A stretch of DNA of 64,000 nucleotides, from the NCBI GenBank assembly GCA_964017185.1, contig OZ024870.1:62412812-62476811 (forward strand), in the 5' to 3' direction. The DNA comes from Rugalucina vietnamica (lineage: Eukaryota > Mollusca > Bivalvia > Lucinida > Lucinidae). Position 1 is the stretch's first letter, and every line of letters begins with the position of its first letter. Below the pieces are notes generated by a model, which worked only from the letters and a program-made list of their open reading frames with translations, made no database searches and was not told the origin of the DNA. Position numbers and translations under genes: made by a program. Shown piece by piece: positions 1 to 12,828 of the stretch.

Positions 1-192
1 GCATATCCGAAAACAAAGACACAGATCCGGTTCGCGGTAAACGCCTTTGTTTTCACTACACGGATGGTACACTTCCTCTTCTTCTTATATCCGAAATTTC
101 ATGCTTCTAGCCTGCTTCTTTGACTGTACAGCCTGATTTGTGTTAGACCTATTTGGAAACCACATTGTTAGTTTTCCCACCCGGCGGCTCAG
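1..192 (+). repeat. MITE-1 copy, clipped by window edge
   Basis: This is the right part of the MITE-1 repeat: remains of the central palindrome, then the standard right arm ending in CGGCGGCTCA. The segment from about 85 to 225 is repeated at about 490 to 630, including about 30 bases of flank outside the MITE, so copies 1 and 2 arose by a tandem duplication of about 405 bp. Confidence 0.8.
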
Positions 193-360
193 ATAAAGAG
201 CCAACATTCTGCTGGTAATAGCATGTGACCAACCAGTCATTAAAGAGCATGTGACCAAAGCATCGGTCAAGTGCTACTTCTAGAAGTTTCGGTCTGCACA
301 ATTCTTCATTCATTATCAGGTACAATGTTTCCTTTAACCGAGTTAACAAATGATCACAAA

Positions 361-596
361 TGAGCCAGGTTATGAGAAAACCAACAATCTGCATATGCGA
401 GAACAAAGACGCAGATCAGCTTCATAGTAAATGCAAAGCTGATCACGCCTTAGTGTTTCGCTACACAGACAGTACAATTCTTCTAGTTTCTAAATCCAAA
501 ATTTCAAGCGTGTAGTCATCTTCTGTAACTGTACAGCCTGATTTGTGTTAGACCTTTTCGGAACCTACATTGTTGGTTTTCTTGCGAGACAGCTCA
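361..596 (+). repeat. MITE-1 copy
   Basis: Nearly full-length copy of about 236 bp. It starts TGAGCC and ends GGCTCA-like (here AGCTCA), with inverted ends of the type GAGAAAACCAACAAT / ATTGTTGGTTTTC. The central part has the GCAGATCAGCTT core that folds back on itself in better-preserved copies. Confidence 0.85.
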
Positions 597-831
597 AATA
601 AAGAGCAAACATTCTGCATGTAATAGCATTTTCTTATTTTTGCTCCAAAACATAGATTGTGGGTACTCGTTAGAACCGCCTCAGCAAAAAAAAAAAAAAT
701 AAAAAAAAAAATTTATATAAAAAATACAAAAATGACTCATCAACACCTAAGGCCAAAATGAAAATCTTGACTTGGTTTAAAGTTGTATCCAAAAGACTGA
801 CATAGCCTGGGATCAAACACAAGACCCTATT

Positions 832-2425
832 TGAGCCACTTCGTGGGAAAACCAACAATGTGGTTTCCGAACAGGTCTGACACAAATCAGGCTGCACAGT
901 CACAGAAGCAGGCTAGAAACTTGAAATTTTGGATTTAAGAAGAAGAGAAAGTCTACTATCCGTGTAGCGAAAATGAAAAAAGAGTCAATAAGCAATGCTT
1001 ATTAAATACCCCCCGCAGGGTAATAGTTTACCACAAAAATTAATTTGGCAATAAAATTTCTTCATGCAAATGTCCAATGGGTGTACATCATGTAGGCATG
1101 ATATCAAATTGTTCCACAGAAAACTGTGGTAGGAGTTGATCGGCCCGTGAAGGCCCTTACCTGTAAGAAAAAACTAAGAAAAATTGTCTAAGTTCTGATA
1201 GCTGTCATTTTATCAAAAATTATTTTTTCACAATAAAAATTCTTCATGCAAATGTCCAATGGGTGTACATCATGTTGGCATGATATCAAATTGTTCCATC
1301 AAAAACTGTGGTAGGAGTTGATCGGCCCGTGAAAGCCCATACCTGTAAAAAAACAAAGAAAAATTGTCTAAGTTCTCATAGCTGTAATTTTGTCAAAAAT
1401 TATTTTTTCATGATAAAATTTCTTCATGCAAATGTCCAATGGGTGTACATCATGTAGGCATGATATCAAATTGTTCCATCAAAAACTGTGGTAGCAGTTG
1501 ATCGGCCCGTGAAAGCCCTTACCTGTAAAAAATAGTAAGAAAATTGTCTAAGTTCTCATAGCTGTAATTTTGTCAAAAATTATTTTTTCACAATAAAATT
1601 TCTTCATGCAAATGTCCAATGGGTGTACATCATGTAGGCATGATATCAAATTGTTCCATCAAAAACTGTGGTAGGAGTTAATCGGCCCGTGAAAGCCCTT
1701 ACCTGTAAAAAAAGTAAGAAAATTGACTAAGTTCTCATAGCTGTAATTTTGTCAAAAATTACTTTTTCACAACAAAATTTCTTCATGCAAATGTCCAATG
1801 GGTGTACATCATGTAGGCATGATATCAAATTGTTCCATCAAAAACTGTGGTAGTAGTTGATCGGCCCATGAAAGCCCTTACCTGTAAAAAATAGTAAGAA
1901 AATTGCCTAAGTTCTCATAGCCGTCATTTTGTCAAAAATTATTTTTTCGCAATAACATTTCTTCATGCAAATGCCCAATGGGTCTACATCATTTAGGCAT
2001 AATATCAAAACGTTCCAACAAAAACTGTGGTAGGAGTTGATCGGCCCGTAAATGCACTATCTTCACTGTATACAAAAGGCATCAAGAACTATAAAGGGAA
2101 GTAACTCAAAAGGACCTGATCCCTAGCCCTTAATTTTTGCATGTACATATTTGCCCCATAGATATGCAGATGCCTGCAAAGTTTCATGAAATTCCATCAA
2201 TGGGTCTTCAAGATATTAAAGAAACAAAACGTTACGGACGCACGCACGGATGCACGGACGGACGGACGGACGGACGGACAACGTGAAAACAGTATACCCC
2301 CCTTAAAACTTCGTTTTGGCGGGGGGTATAACAAAGGCGCTGATCAGCTTCGCGGTTACCGTGAAGCTGATCTGCGTCTTTGTTTTCGCTTATGCAGATT
2401 GTTGGTTTTCCCATGAGGCGGCTCA
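832..2425 (-). repeat. MITE-1 copy split by a family A insertion
   Basis: The left part (832 to about 975) and right part (about 2331 to 2425) join into one MITE-1 in minus orientation. The sequence breaks within the GCGAAAACAAAGG motif and resumes at ACAAAGGCGC, so the 1.35-kb family A element entered an existing MITE-1. Confidence 0.8.
981..2333 (+). mobile_element. Family A Helentron-like tandem-repeat element
   Basis: The 5' end has a small hairpin (AATAAGC / GCTTATT, near 987-1003) followed by TACCCCCC. The core is six tandem units of about 180 bp (CTTCATGCAAATG recurs near 1060, 1242, 1422, 1602, 1782 and 1962). After the core come an ACGG tract at 2245-2280 and a 3' hairpin at 2293-2330 whose arms are TATACCCCCC and GGGGGGTATA. 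The 3' arm matches the 5' TACCCCCC motif. No protein is encoded. Assignment to non-autonomous Helentrons is by architecture only. Confidence 0.7.
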
Positions 2426-2520
2426 TTTACAAGGTGAGTGGCTTACCAACTACCCCACAATGGCCTCTCAAAAATAGATTACACTCAAAGCATTTGTTCA
2501 TGCTACGAAAGTATTGTGTA

Positions 2521-2714
2521 GGTCAACCTTGTTATAACACTATCTTTGGGGTCCATAGAAACAGACCATGTTGTAAGTAAACTGTGTTATAATAAGGTAA
2601 TTTACAATAGACATATAGGCAAATAATCATTTTGGGAGCCATGTCATGCCCGTGTTATATTGAAAACCGCATTATAGTGTCAGAGGTGCGTTATAATGAG
2701 ATTGAATTGTATAT
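2521..2714. repeat. Repeat K (MITE with TTATAAC ends)
   Basis: Begins GGTCAACCTTGTTATAAC and ends with the inverse type TTATAATGAGATTGAA. Two other copies are at 57351-57532 and, split, at 5876-5930 plus 15752-15893. They share the internal motifs TTTGGGAGCCATG and GGGGTCCATAGAAACAGAC. The right end lies 2 to 5 bases from the donor of the DHX9 exon at 2718. Confidence 0.7.
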
Positions 2715-2717
2715 TAC

Positions 2718-2789
2718 CTGTGTAACAATGATATTACACTCAGCTCCTCTCCCAACATCTATCATCTCCTCCAGTATAAACTGAGGAAC
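2718..2789 (-). CDS. DHX9: DHX9 coding exon 12 (after Walker A)
   Basis: 24 codons, phase 0 at both ends, from VPQFILEEM to CNIIVTQ (residues 417-440). It corresponds to human VPQFILDDF...CNIVVTQ, the stretch between helicase motifs I and Ia. The acceptor is TTTTGCAG, the donor CAG/GTAATA. Repeat K starts within a few bases of the donor. Confidence 0.95.
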
Positions 2790-5700
2790 CTGCAAAACAA
2801 AATCTTAAAAATTACCTATATTTGACAAATGGATTCTCCCTTCATTATAAATTGGACAAGTCCAATTTCAATTTTAGGGGCCACAGGTGTGATTTTTAAA
2901 TTTTATTAAATTTTTTGATGAAAATTCTCTAAGCAAACAGAATAACAGGCTATTCTGTTTGCCTATGTTCCATAAAAGAGACATAGTGTGATTTTTTTAT
3001 GTTCGAAAGTATAGCTTCTCATAACTTTTGCTTTGCTTGCAGGAGTTGATGCTTTATGTTCACGGTCAAGAGCTGGCCCCGAGGTGATGAAACTTTTCTC
3101 ATGCTCAGATCAGCTGAGACTAAAATTTATCCTGCTCATATATGTTAAAATGCCAACCTTTGTTGGCATTTTAACATTTATTAGCAAGATAAATTACAGG
3201 CTTTGGTGGACTAAACCTGAAATTTCAATTTATTTGGGCTATTTTGTCATTTATGAACAGTTTAAATTTTGTGCTCAGTTGAGTTGAGCATGATTTTTTT
3301 TTATATAATCTCGGGCCTGGATTAATGTTCAGAAGGATCATTGCTACTGTTATACTGTTCCTAGGAATGCTCCCCAGAACATGTAACGTCAACGATGATG
3401 TCTCAAACAATAATGTAAATTTTCATTAAAAACATATTCACTGGGCGATAAAATCCTATTTTAAAAGTCGTATCATATAATGAATCTTACACTCGTGGTC
3501 ATTTCATATGAAATTAATTAAACCCCAAAGGCTCATTCAACCAATTTCATATGAAATGACCACTCGTGTAAGATCCTCTATGTATCAGGCAGCTGTGTTA
3601 CTAACAGTACCTGTCTGCGTCTACTACGTACCTGTGTGGTTTTACCACAGCCTGTTTCTCCCCTGACAATAACCACTCTGTTCTGGTGTATTGACTGCAG
3701 TATATGGTCACGGGAATTAAACACTGGCAAGTGACTTCTCTCTTCCATCATCTATAGAGAAACAATGGTCACAATGGAAAAATGAGCCACCTCATGGGAA
3801 AACCAACAATGTGGTTTTTGGACAGGTCCGACACAAACCAGCCTGTACAGTCTCAGAAGATGGTTAGAGGCTGAAGATTTTGGATTTAGAAAGTAGCAGA
3901 ACTGTACTATCCGTGTAGCAAAAACAAAGGCGCTGATCAGCTTTGCAGTTACTGCGAAGCTGATCTGCGCCTTTGTTTTCGCTTTGTTTGAAATTCTGAA
4001 AAATCATTTAACGACATCTTTCATTTTGAAAAACTGGCCCCCGAGATGCATCTAATTTACAACAACATTGACACAGACTTCTCCATCCTAAAATATTGCA
4101 ACTTTGGCACTACTTTGGGTTTTTCAAAAGATATGAATCAAAATTAGACTTATCATTCAGTAGGTCACAGCAAATTTTTTCTTTGTATTTCCAACTCAGG
4201 CAGTTATCTTGTGTAAATCTGAGTCATGTTCTTTCTGATTCTGTATAAAGGAGTTGTGCTTAAATTTGACAAACTGTCATCCTTATCACTTGACAATATT
4301 TAATAATTTTCCATTTAAATTTGGTGTAATTTTTTCCAATAGTTACCTTCTGTAGATCTGGATCATGTTCTCTCTGGTTCTGCAGTGAGTTGTACAGGTC
4401 TTCACTGATCTGTTCTAGGGTTGCCTGAAAATAATACACATTAGAAACAAGCCTTTCTCTATTAGGGAAAATGGACCATATCTTTACTTTGCAGATTAAT
4501 TTATTTGAGTCACCGCATGAGAATACAAACAATCTGCATATGCGAAAACAAGGACGCAGATCAGCTGTGCAGTAACTTTGTTTTCGCTACAGGGATAGTA
4601 CAATTCCTCTTCTTCTTAAATCCGAAATTTCAAGCTTCTAGCCTGCTTTTGTTACTGAATAGTCTGATTTGTGTCAGACCTGGTCATAAACCCACATTGT
4701 TGATTTTCTCAAGCAAAGGCTCATTTCATTTTAAGATACACCAGACGACTTTGTTTATCCATTTATTTATTTTCTATTCTTTTTTTTTTAAGTTTCCCTG
4801 TATTTTATTTTTGGATTCCTGTAAGCAAACTGAAAACCTCTTGATGAGACACGCCCTTCAACTGAGCCGCGTCATGAGAAAACCGGATTTTGCCTAGGCG
4901 AAAACAAAGGCGCAGATCAGCTTCGCGGTAACCGCGAAGCTGATCAGCGCCTTTGTTTTCGCTACTCGGATAGTACAATTCCTCTTCTACTTAAATCCGA
5001 AATTTCAAGCTTCTAGCTCTTTTCTGAGCTTGTACAGGCCGGTTTATGTCGGACCTGGTTGGAAACCCCGAAGACCGGTTTTCTCGCGTCGCGGCTCAAC
5101 TTATATGAGCCACGTCATGACAAAACTAACAATCTGGGTTTCCGACCAGGTCTGACACAAACCGGCCAGTACAGTCACAGAAGCAGACTACAATCTAGAA
5201 ATTTCGGTTAGAAGTAGAAGAGGGATAGTACTTATCTGTGTAGCAAGAACAAATGTGCTGATCAGCTTCGCAGTAAGCTGATCTGCGCCTTTGTTTACGC
5301 CTAATCATTTTGTTGGTTTCCTTATGCAGCAGCTCAACTGAACTGCATGCATAAAAGCTAAGTTTTGGGTCTGGGCCTATTAATTTAGCTTTTTCTTCAT
5401 GTATACTGAGGCAGATAATAAATATTTCTGGCAAAAATTTAATACAATCAGTTCGGATCGAATATCAATATTATGTATTCATGTGAACTTAAAATCTTGG
5501 AGCTAAATACCATTCTTTTTAAACATCCAGTACTTACCATAGCTAATGGCCCTTCATCAATGTTACAGTTAGTCCAGGGGTTCCAGTTGGGCTGGGGTGG
5601 GGACCATGGTACCACACCCCCTGCAGTGTGCCTGGGCGCGGGCTCAAACTCGTCTAGTATAGCATGGTTCACCAGCGAGACTGCCTGACCAGCTTCTGTG

Positions 5701-8700
5701 GGTTCCTGTTTAAATGCTTTTTCCTGTTATAATTATATGGGCAATGTCATGTTCAGGCCCGTCTGCAGGGTTTCAGATCAGGGCCAAAACAATTTTCACT
5801 AAAATCAAGTTTTACAAGTGGCATATTAGTGGTCTTACATTCAGTATTGTACTTAAACTGAGAAAATTCCAAAGATAATAAACTTCAACCTCATTATAAC
5901 GCACATCACTATAATGCAATTTTTAACATAAGAGCTGTCGCAGGACAGCATAGCTCGCCTGACTTGTGCTTTGTCACTAAATCTATTAAATCTACGACCA
6001 AAGACATTGACCTCATTGTCACTCAGGTGGGTTGTGATGGTACAGCATAAAACTTCAGACCAATATACACAGTATGTTAACTTATTACGTAATCAGTGTA
6101 CTTCAATCGGATGTTGATCGTGTGTAAACAATGATTACACATATTCGTTTGTTACATGTTTATGGAAATCTTTATAATTTGAGGTTTATATCTCGGAAAA
6201 ACTGTGTGACATAATATGGTTTAGCTATAGTCGCCTAAATAGGGTAAGTTAGAAGTATTTTCGTATGTTTTTGTATTTTGATTCTTTCATTCAATGATAA
6301 TCTCACTGCAAAGGCAAGCGTCTCGTGGGCGACTGATTGCTTACATGGCGAGTTTTTAAACGAAAAAGGCCATATATCTATCTTTATAGAAGTGAATGAA
6401 ATAGGCATTTTAGTTATCTAGATGTTGTTCAAAGGATTCTATCAGATTCCTCCGAGAAAATGTTCTAAATTGATTCTAAAAGACACCCACGACAAATCTA
6501 AAGATGTCCCATTTTTTGACTGCAATGTGTACGACTTAATGATTTTATATGATGCTGTAATGTACCATTTCATACAATTAATGCAGGCATTCTTGCAGTA
6601 AACGCATCCTTTTATTGCACTTTATGTACCCGTTATTTCGGTCACTATGTCTGATACAACATTACTGAATAAGTAATAATACATTTTGTAGCCACTACTA
6701 CTATTTTTACGCACTCTGACGTTACTTTTCTTCATACATGCACGAGTTTCGTTGACCATTAAAATAAGATTCTCATTTTATGTTAAACCAAACCTGAGTA
6801 AAGGCATGATTTGGAAGGTATTATATAATTATATATGACCTATTTATGAACTCTTTCTAGGAAGACCATCTGATTACTATTAAACTGTTCCGGTTTGAGC
6901 CTGCCCAGGAAAAGTGGTTAAGGTCAAACCATCCAGACATATTATACGCCTTTGTGGCTTAGTTGGATGGTTATATTTTAAGCACGTGTTGGATGTCATC
7001 ACATTCTCATTTTTGGTAAAACGTGGTTCACCGTGGCCAAATCCTATAATCGCTGTCACACTATTGCGTATCGACTCACGTATCTACGGCGTATCAAGAT
7101 TCGAAAGGTACCCTACTTCACGCGTACGTCGTACATACGTGAGCATACGTAGCTAATACTCCTCGACATGTAGCTCATACTCCTCATATGCCGAGTTGTT
7201 ACGTTTTTATGTGTGCACTTAAAAATTCGTAGCACGTACATGTAAGTAGCAGGTCCGATACGCCGTACATACGCCACACATACATCGTACATACGAAAGC
7301 AATGTGGCAGATACGTAGCTCATACTCTTGATACGCCACACGTACGTCGCGGTTAACATGCCACGTAACCGTGACGTATGTACAGCGTTGCTTTCGTATC
7401 TGCTACGTATGTGTGGCGTATCCTCGACTCTCTTTTCGTATCTACGGCGTATTAGCGACGCATGTGTGTCGTATCTCGCGTATAAATGGCGTATGTGCTA
7501 CGTACGTATCGCTGCTGTAGAGTATGTGTGACGCATACGGAGCATTAGGAATATTTTGTGGCGTTCCAAGAGAATCTTAATGCTTCTATATAATTGTTTT
7601 CGTTCTTCCGAAGTCATGGATCAGATGTTTCTCACGGTTCTGGGTGCCATGCAGGGTTTGTTCAAATCTACGCTAGGTGTAGCGTCTGTCTTTGATCATG
7701 TCGTCTTACGACCAGGATAGGGAACTTGGAGAGCACCCCCCCGCACCCCCCCCCCCCCCACCTCGATTTTTTTCGGTGTTAATCTAGATTATGTAGATTT
7801 TGCCGGTGGCATCCTCGACCTCTGTAATGTGCGAATTGCCTGAACAAAGTGAACACAACCCTTTGTTTTCTCAAAGGTATTAAAAAGCAATTGGTACAGA
7901 ACAGATACACCGCAGATAAGAAAGGAACGTTGTACATACGTCGTAGATACGTCACGTGTACATTCCATACGCCATACATACGACATATGTACGTAGAACA
8001 TTCGCCTTGATACGCCGTACAAACGAATTTGAAATTTCATAGGAATACTGATACGTCACTGATATTTGCACTGTGGATGTTCGTAAGATTCTAACGTGAC
8101 CCCGCAGTGTGTGTTCTGGGCGAAATGTGAAGAATATCAAACATTTTCCCAAAGAATTTTTCCTATTTCTTATACAGTTGAAAAAATCTCCGTATTTTGT
8201 AGGGGCAAGTAACCACGTGCAAGAAACAAATTAAAATGCAAGCTATTGTCTGGATCAGACATTACCAAATGCACGCTTCTTAGTCATCTCTATGCTCAAC
8301 ATATTGCTGTCGAAGCTGGTTCTACTCGGACAACAACTCGTTCTTTTTCGCTTTCGATACGAGCAGTTGTACCAGAGTACATGTAAGTAAGTTTTCCTTC
8401 TGACATTGGAAATTCCATTAACTGTACAAGAATTGACAAAATGGTTAGAACGATTTGTACTCGAAAAATACGTCTACACATCTGTGCAATGCTGGGGCGA
8501 CCTAAATGACTTTATTTAGACAGATAATAATATTTTGGAATGTAATCTATCTATACTTTTTAGAAACGCTTATTTGCATTTGGTCTCGAAATGACTGAAT
8601 AAATGTTGACTTAGATTTTAAGCACCACACAAACAAACAGACATTGGTCTAGACAGCATGGACGTGTTGTCGTGATAGGATGATTCTGTTTATATCTCTG

Positions 8701-9245
8701 AAATAAAAACGGTTTTGTTGCGTGTGCACTATTGTTTGTTTCAGTATATATCATTTGATTTCTTGCTTTTTACTGTGAGAGACTCAAACCTCCTACCAGC
8801 AATCTTTATAAGACACACTTACCATGTAACCGAATTCATACTGTGGATCAAACTTGAAAATTCCGAAACACTATGAAACTCTTTTTGTATTCCAACTACA
8901 TTTATTTCACGAAAACACACTTTGAGGCAAAAAAACACGTGTTTCTAAATCTACCTAAGCGGACCCCCATAGCGATAAATGGGACTGATATAACAACCTT
9001 TTAGATATTCAATTATTTTATTGGATAATTGTATAAATGATTGACATGTGTCGATTTTGACAAGCATAACTGAAAACCTGGCTCACCTTTTTGATAAGAT
9101 GTGATTTCATAGTCAATTTGATCCATATCGTGTTAAAGGATAACAAAAATATGTATATTTAATCATGTTAATTGGGGATGTTCTTTTTTTACCTTTATGA
9201 CAGTTTCCCCTGCTTGAATTACCAAACAATTTCACCACACAATAT

Positions 9246-9280
<35 letters not shown>

Positions 9281-12200
9281 TTTTTCGGAGTGGCTATTAC
9301 CAGTCAACTGTCACTAGCCAAAAAACGTTAAAATGGCTATTACCAGTCAACTGTCACTAGCCAAAAAACGTTAAAATGGCTATTACCAGTCAACTGTCAC
9401 TAGCCAAAAATAGTTAAAATGGCTATTTACAGTCAAGTTCAAAAATAATTATTTACTTAGTATGTGATAACATGTTTCTGACAAACTTGGGACTGAAACT
9501 ATGTTTCATTAGATCCAAGCCTTATTTGTATTTTTAACATTTTATTTAATTATATGAACTTATTGGGAATGCATTGATTGACAATGCAATACATTTTTTA
9601 TATATATTAGTTATGATATTAACGTTGCTATTGTTTCGTTGGTCGCGTGTTTAGGACCATGCAACATTGACTTTCATAATGAGACGTTGAATTGTTTTTC
9701 TTCATCTCATCCGAAACAAATGCAAACTGAATGCTGAAAAAATTACTAAATTACTTGCCAGCTACAATTAAATTGACTATTTTTTTTACTAAAAACTTGA
9801 AAAATTATAAAGATTAATGCATAGTTTAGTTTTGAAAGAAAGAGCAACATTGTATTTTTTTTTCATTTATAGTTCAAACTAATTGTACATGTTTATATAT
9901 ATGTCATTGTGCATAAGAATTTTGCAATTGTAGACTGAGACAAACATGCGAACTTGCTGGCAACGTTTATGAGTACCGCACCAAACTTTCTGTAAAAAAA
10001 TCATAACATGCGCGCGCGTGTGCTTGCATGTGTCCGATTCGACATCGCCACATATTACGTAAACTTGTTTATGAACATATGTATACATTCATTTTTCCTC
10101 TTCCCTTGATCCAAGATCGGTGGTCTAATGTGCACTAAGTTGGCAATCTGCTAAGATAAAGGTTTTGTATGAATTGATGCTTAAAGTCCCAGTCAACAGT
10201 TAAGGTCATGTCGGGACGCTGCTGCCATTTTATGGAACTTTTACCCAACATGATGATCACATACAACAAGTGCTTAAAATATAACCCGATCTAACTAAGC
10301 CACAAAAGTTTCATACGTATGGATGGTTTGACATGAACCACTTTTCCTGGGCAGACCAGAGCGGTTAATTCGTAATCAGATGGTCAGCCAGTAGTGTACT
10401 AGCAGCCCATCTATTTCTTTAAGCCCTAATGGGCGGGCACCCTTTAGTTAAAAGGTGCGGCCAAGATAAAATGAGCGTGGCGGCATTACATTATACAGGT
10501 ATTTAACATAAAATGAATACATAAAATGTTTCAACATTGCTGTTATTCAGCCAACTGCCTTCGCTGCTGGAGCTGGTAACTTGTGACTGACTGGCTCAAA
10601 TCTGGAGGTTTTTGATGTTTTAGGTTTTGTAATCAAAGTAGACCATGCCAATAATGTTATCATTTGAAGTAACATGGTGTATCGAACGTCTTTTTGTGTG
10701 TCCTTTCCTGATTTAATGACACCTCTATATGCGATCACGTCATCAAACTGTAGAGCCGCGTCACAATAAAAGGCATTCGAGATTTCTGATTAGCTCTGAA
10801 GCCGGGCAGGACAGACACAGTAACGGTTTGAGAATCAGGATTAACAGACAATGCATTGTGCTTAATAAATAACAAAACAGGAGCGTGGGCTAAAAGCTGT
10901 ATAAAAATGCACTTTTGTTTCGATTAAAAAAGTTAAATAGATTTTCTTGTGGTGCGGCTCAGGTGTCATAGAACACAAGAATACCCCTAAAATGTTTTAA
11001 CAGTATGCGTGGTCGAGCTTCTCTTTACAAACCTTTAGGCATTTTTATGACAATTTACCTTTGAGGTGTATTCGTGTGCGCCAATCTTTGATAAACCGCA
11101 AAGAATTACAGAATTTGACTAAATATGTATTTAAAATCAGGTACGCATGCCGCGTATACACTGTAAAACAATAAATGTATTCGAGTTTTATTTGGATCAT
11201 GAACAGCTGAGACTGACTGACTGACTGAACGCACCTCAGGTGTACTTAACCACTTGAAGTCGTTTTAAAACTCTTTCTGATCTTTTTCAGTTTACTCTTT
11301 CTTTCTTTCATTTTTGTTTTCGTTTTTCGTTTTTAACATTGCCTTTTGGGTTTTTTTGTGTGTGCGTGTTGAACTCAAATGCTTCTGTTATAGAGCCACG
11401 TGTATATGTATTTGAGGGCCCCAATATTGGTGAACACTTAATTGGTCAACCGCACATAATAAAGAAGTTAATTTCTTACTAAAAATCTTCACAAATTGTG
11501 ATTTTTTTGGTAGGTACATTCTATACAGCCGTTACGCATAGCGATTAGAAATGCAAAAAATAATGAATAATTACATCCGTGGGCACAAGGCAGGCAATGT
11601 TTTGGGCAAGTAATTGCATTTTCTATTCTAGCCTGAATACCCGGACATGAGATCAGCTGTTAACCGTGGTTAGCAATGCATTTATTCAAGCGATAAACAT
11701 TAAGTGGCCGTCATCTGACTTGAGTTTAGCCGAAAACCACGAGGACTGGGCTCCGGCATTGGAAGCTGAATTAATTTGTCACATTATCTTAATGGTGAAA
11801 AGAAGATAAGAGCCGAAAGACCAAACACTTTTCAAGCAAAAATGAAATTTCAAGTCTGACTGTAAATAGCCATTTTAACGTTTTTTGGCCAGTGACAGTT
11901 GACTGGTAATAGCCATTTTAATGTTTTTTGGCTAGTGACAGTTGACTGGTAATAGCCATTTCAACGTTTTTTGGCTAATGACAGTTGACTGGTAATAGCC
12001 ATTTTAACGTTTTTTGGCTACTGCCAGTTGACTGTAAATAGACTCTTCCTTTATTTATTCTGTATTGCCACCATGAATATATTTTCTGCATTGCCATATT
12101 CGCTCATATGTAACTGATCTGAGTACTTATCTGAGCTTTCAATAAAGAGAATGTTTGCTGTTTGATTTTTTTATACGACGCAGGAACGTAGCAGGAACGT

Positions 12201-12792
12201 CACACGTACGTGCTAGATACTTCGCTCGAACAAAATATGGCTCAGACCTCGGCGTATCGAAATTCTCATAGATATGCGAGCGATACGCCGCTGATACCTG
12301 AATGTGTGACAGAGCTTTTAAAGACGGTTTGCACCAGTTCCGACCCGGTTCACCCTGATAGTGTTCCGGTGAGACCCCGGATTTTGCCGGAATAACCAGT
12401 AGTTGTTCCGATTACTCAAGGTTTATGCTAGACGGAATATTTCCATCGTTATTCCGTAAGACCTCTCCATCATGGGAGAGGAGCGAGGTCACGAAGTGTA
12501 TCGGAGTGCAGGTTAGCCAGCTGATCTAGGTTTATGCCGGATTATGACGGTCGAGCTCCGGTGGTATCACTGTTGGTTCAGGTGTTTCCCCGCTGATACG
12601 TGAATGTGTGACAGAACTATTAAATACGGTTTGCACCAGTTCCGCCCCGGTTCACCCTGATAGTGTTCCAGTGAGACCCCGGATTTTGCCAGAATAACCA
12701 GTAGTTGTTCCGATTACTCAAGGTTTATGCCGGATTATGACGGTATAGCCCCGGTGGTATCATGGTTTGTTCCGGTGTATCCCCGCTGTTGT

Positions 12793-12828
<36 letters not shown>

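Noticed and set aside
1060-2060. CRISPR-like array of 180-bp repeats
   Set aside because: Units are contiguous tandem repeats without unique spacers, in a eukaryotic Helentron-like element. The same applies to the B, D and F cores.
4505-4897. 130-codon plus-strand open frame, and the similar 142-codon frame at 30816
   Set aside because: Both translate MITE-1 sequence plus flank; the same peptide pieces appear in several MITE copies.
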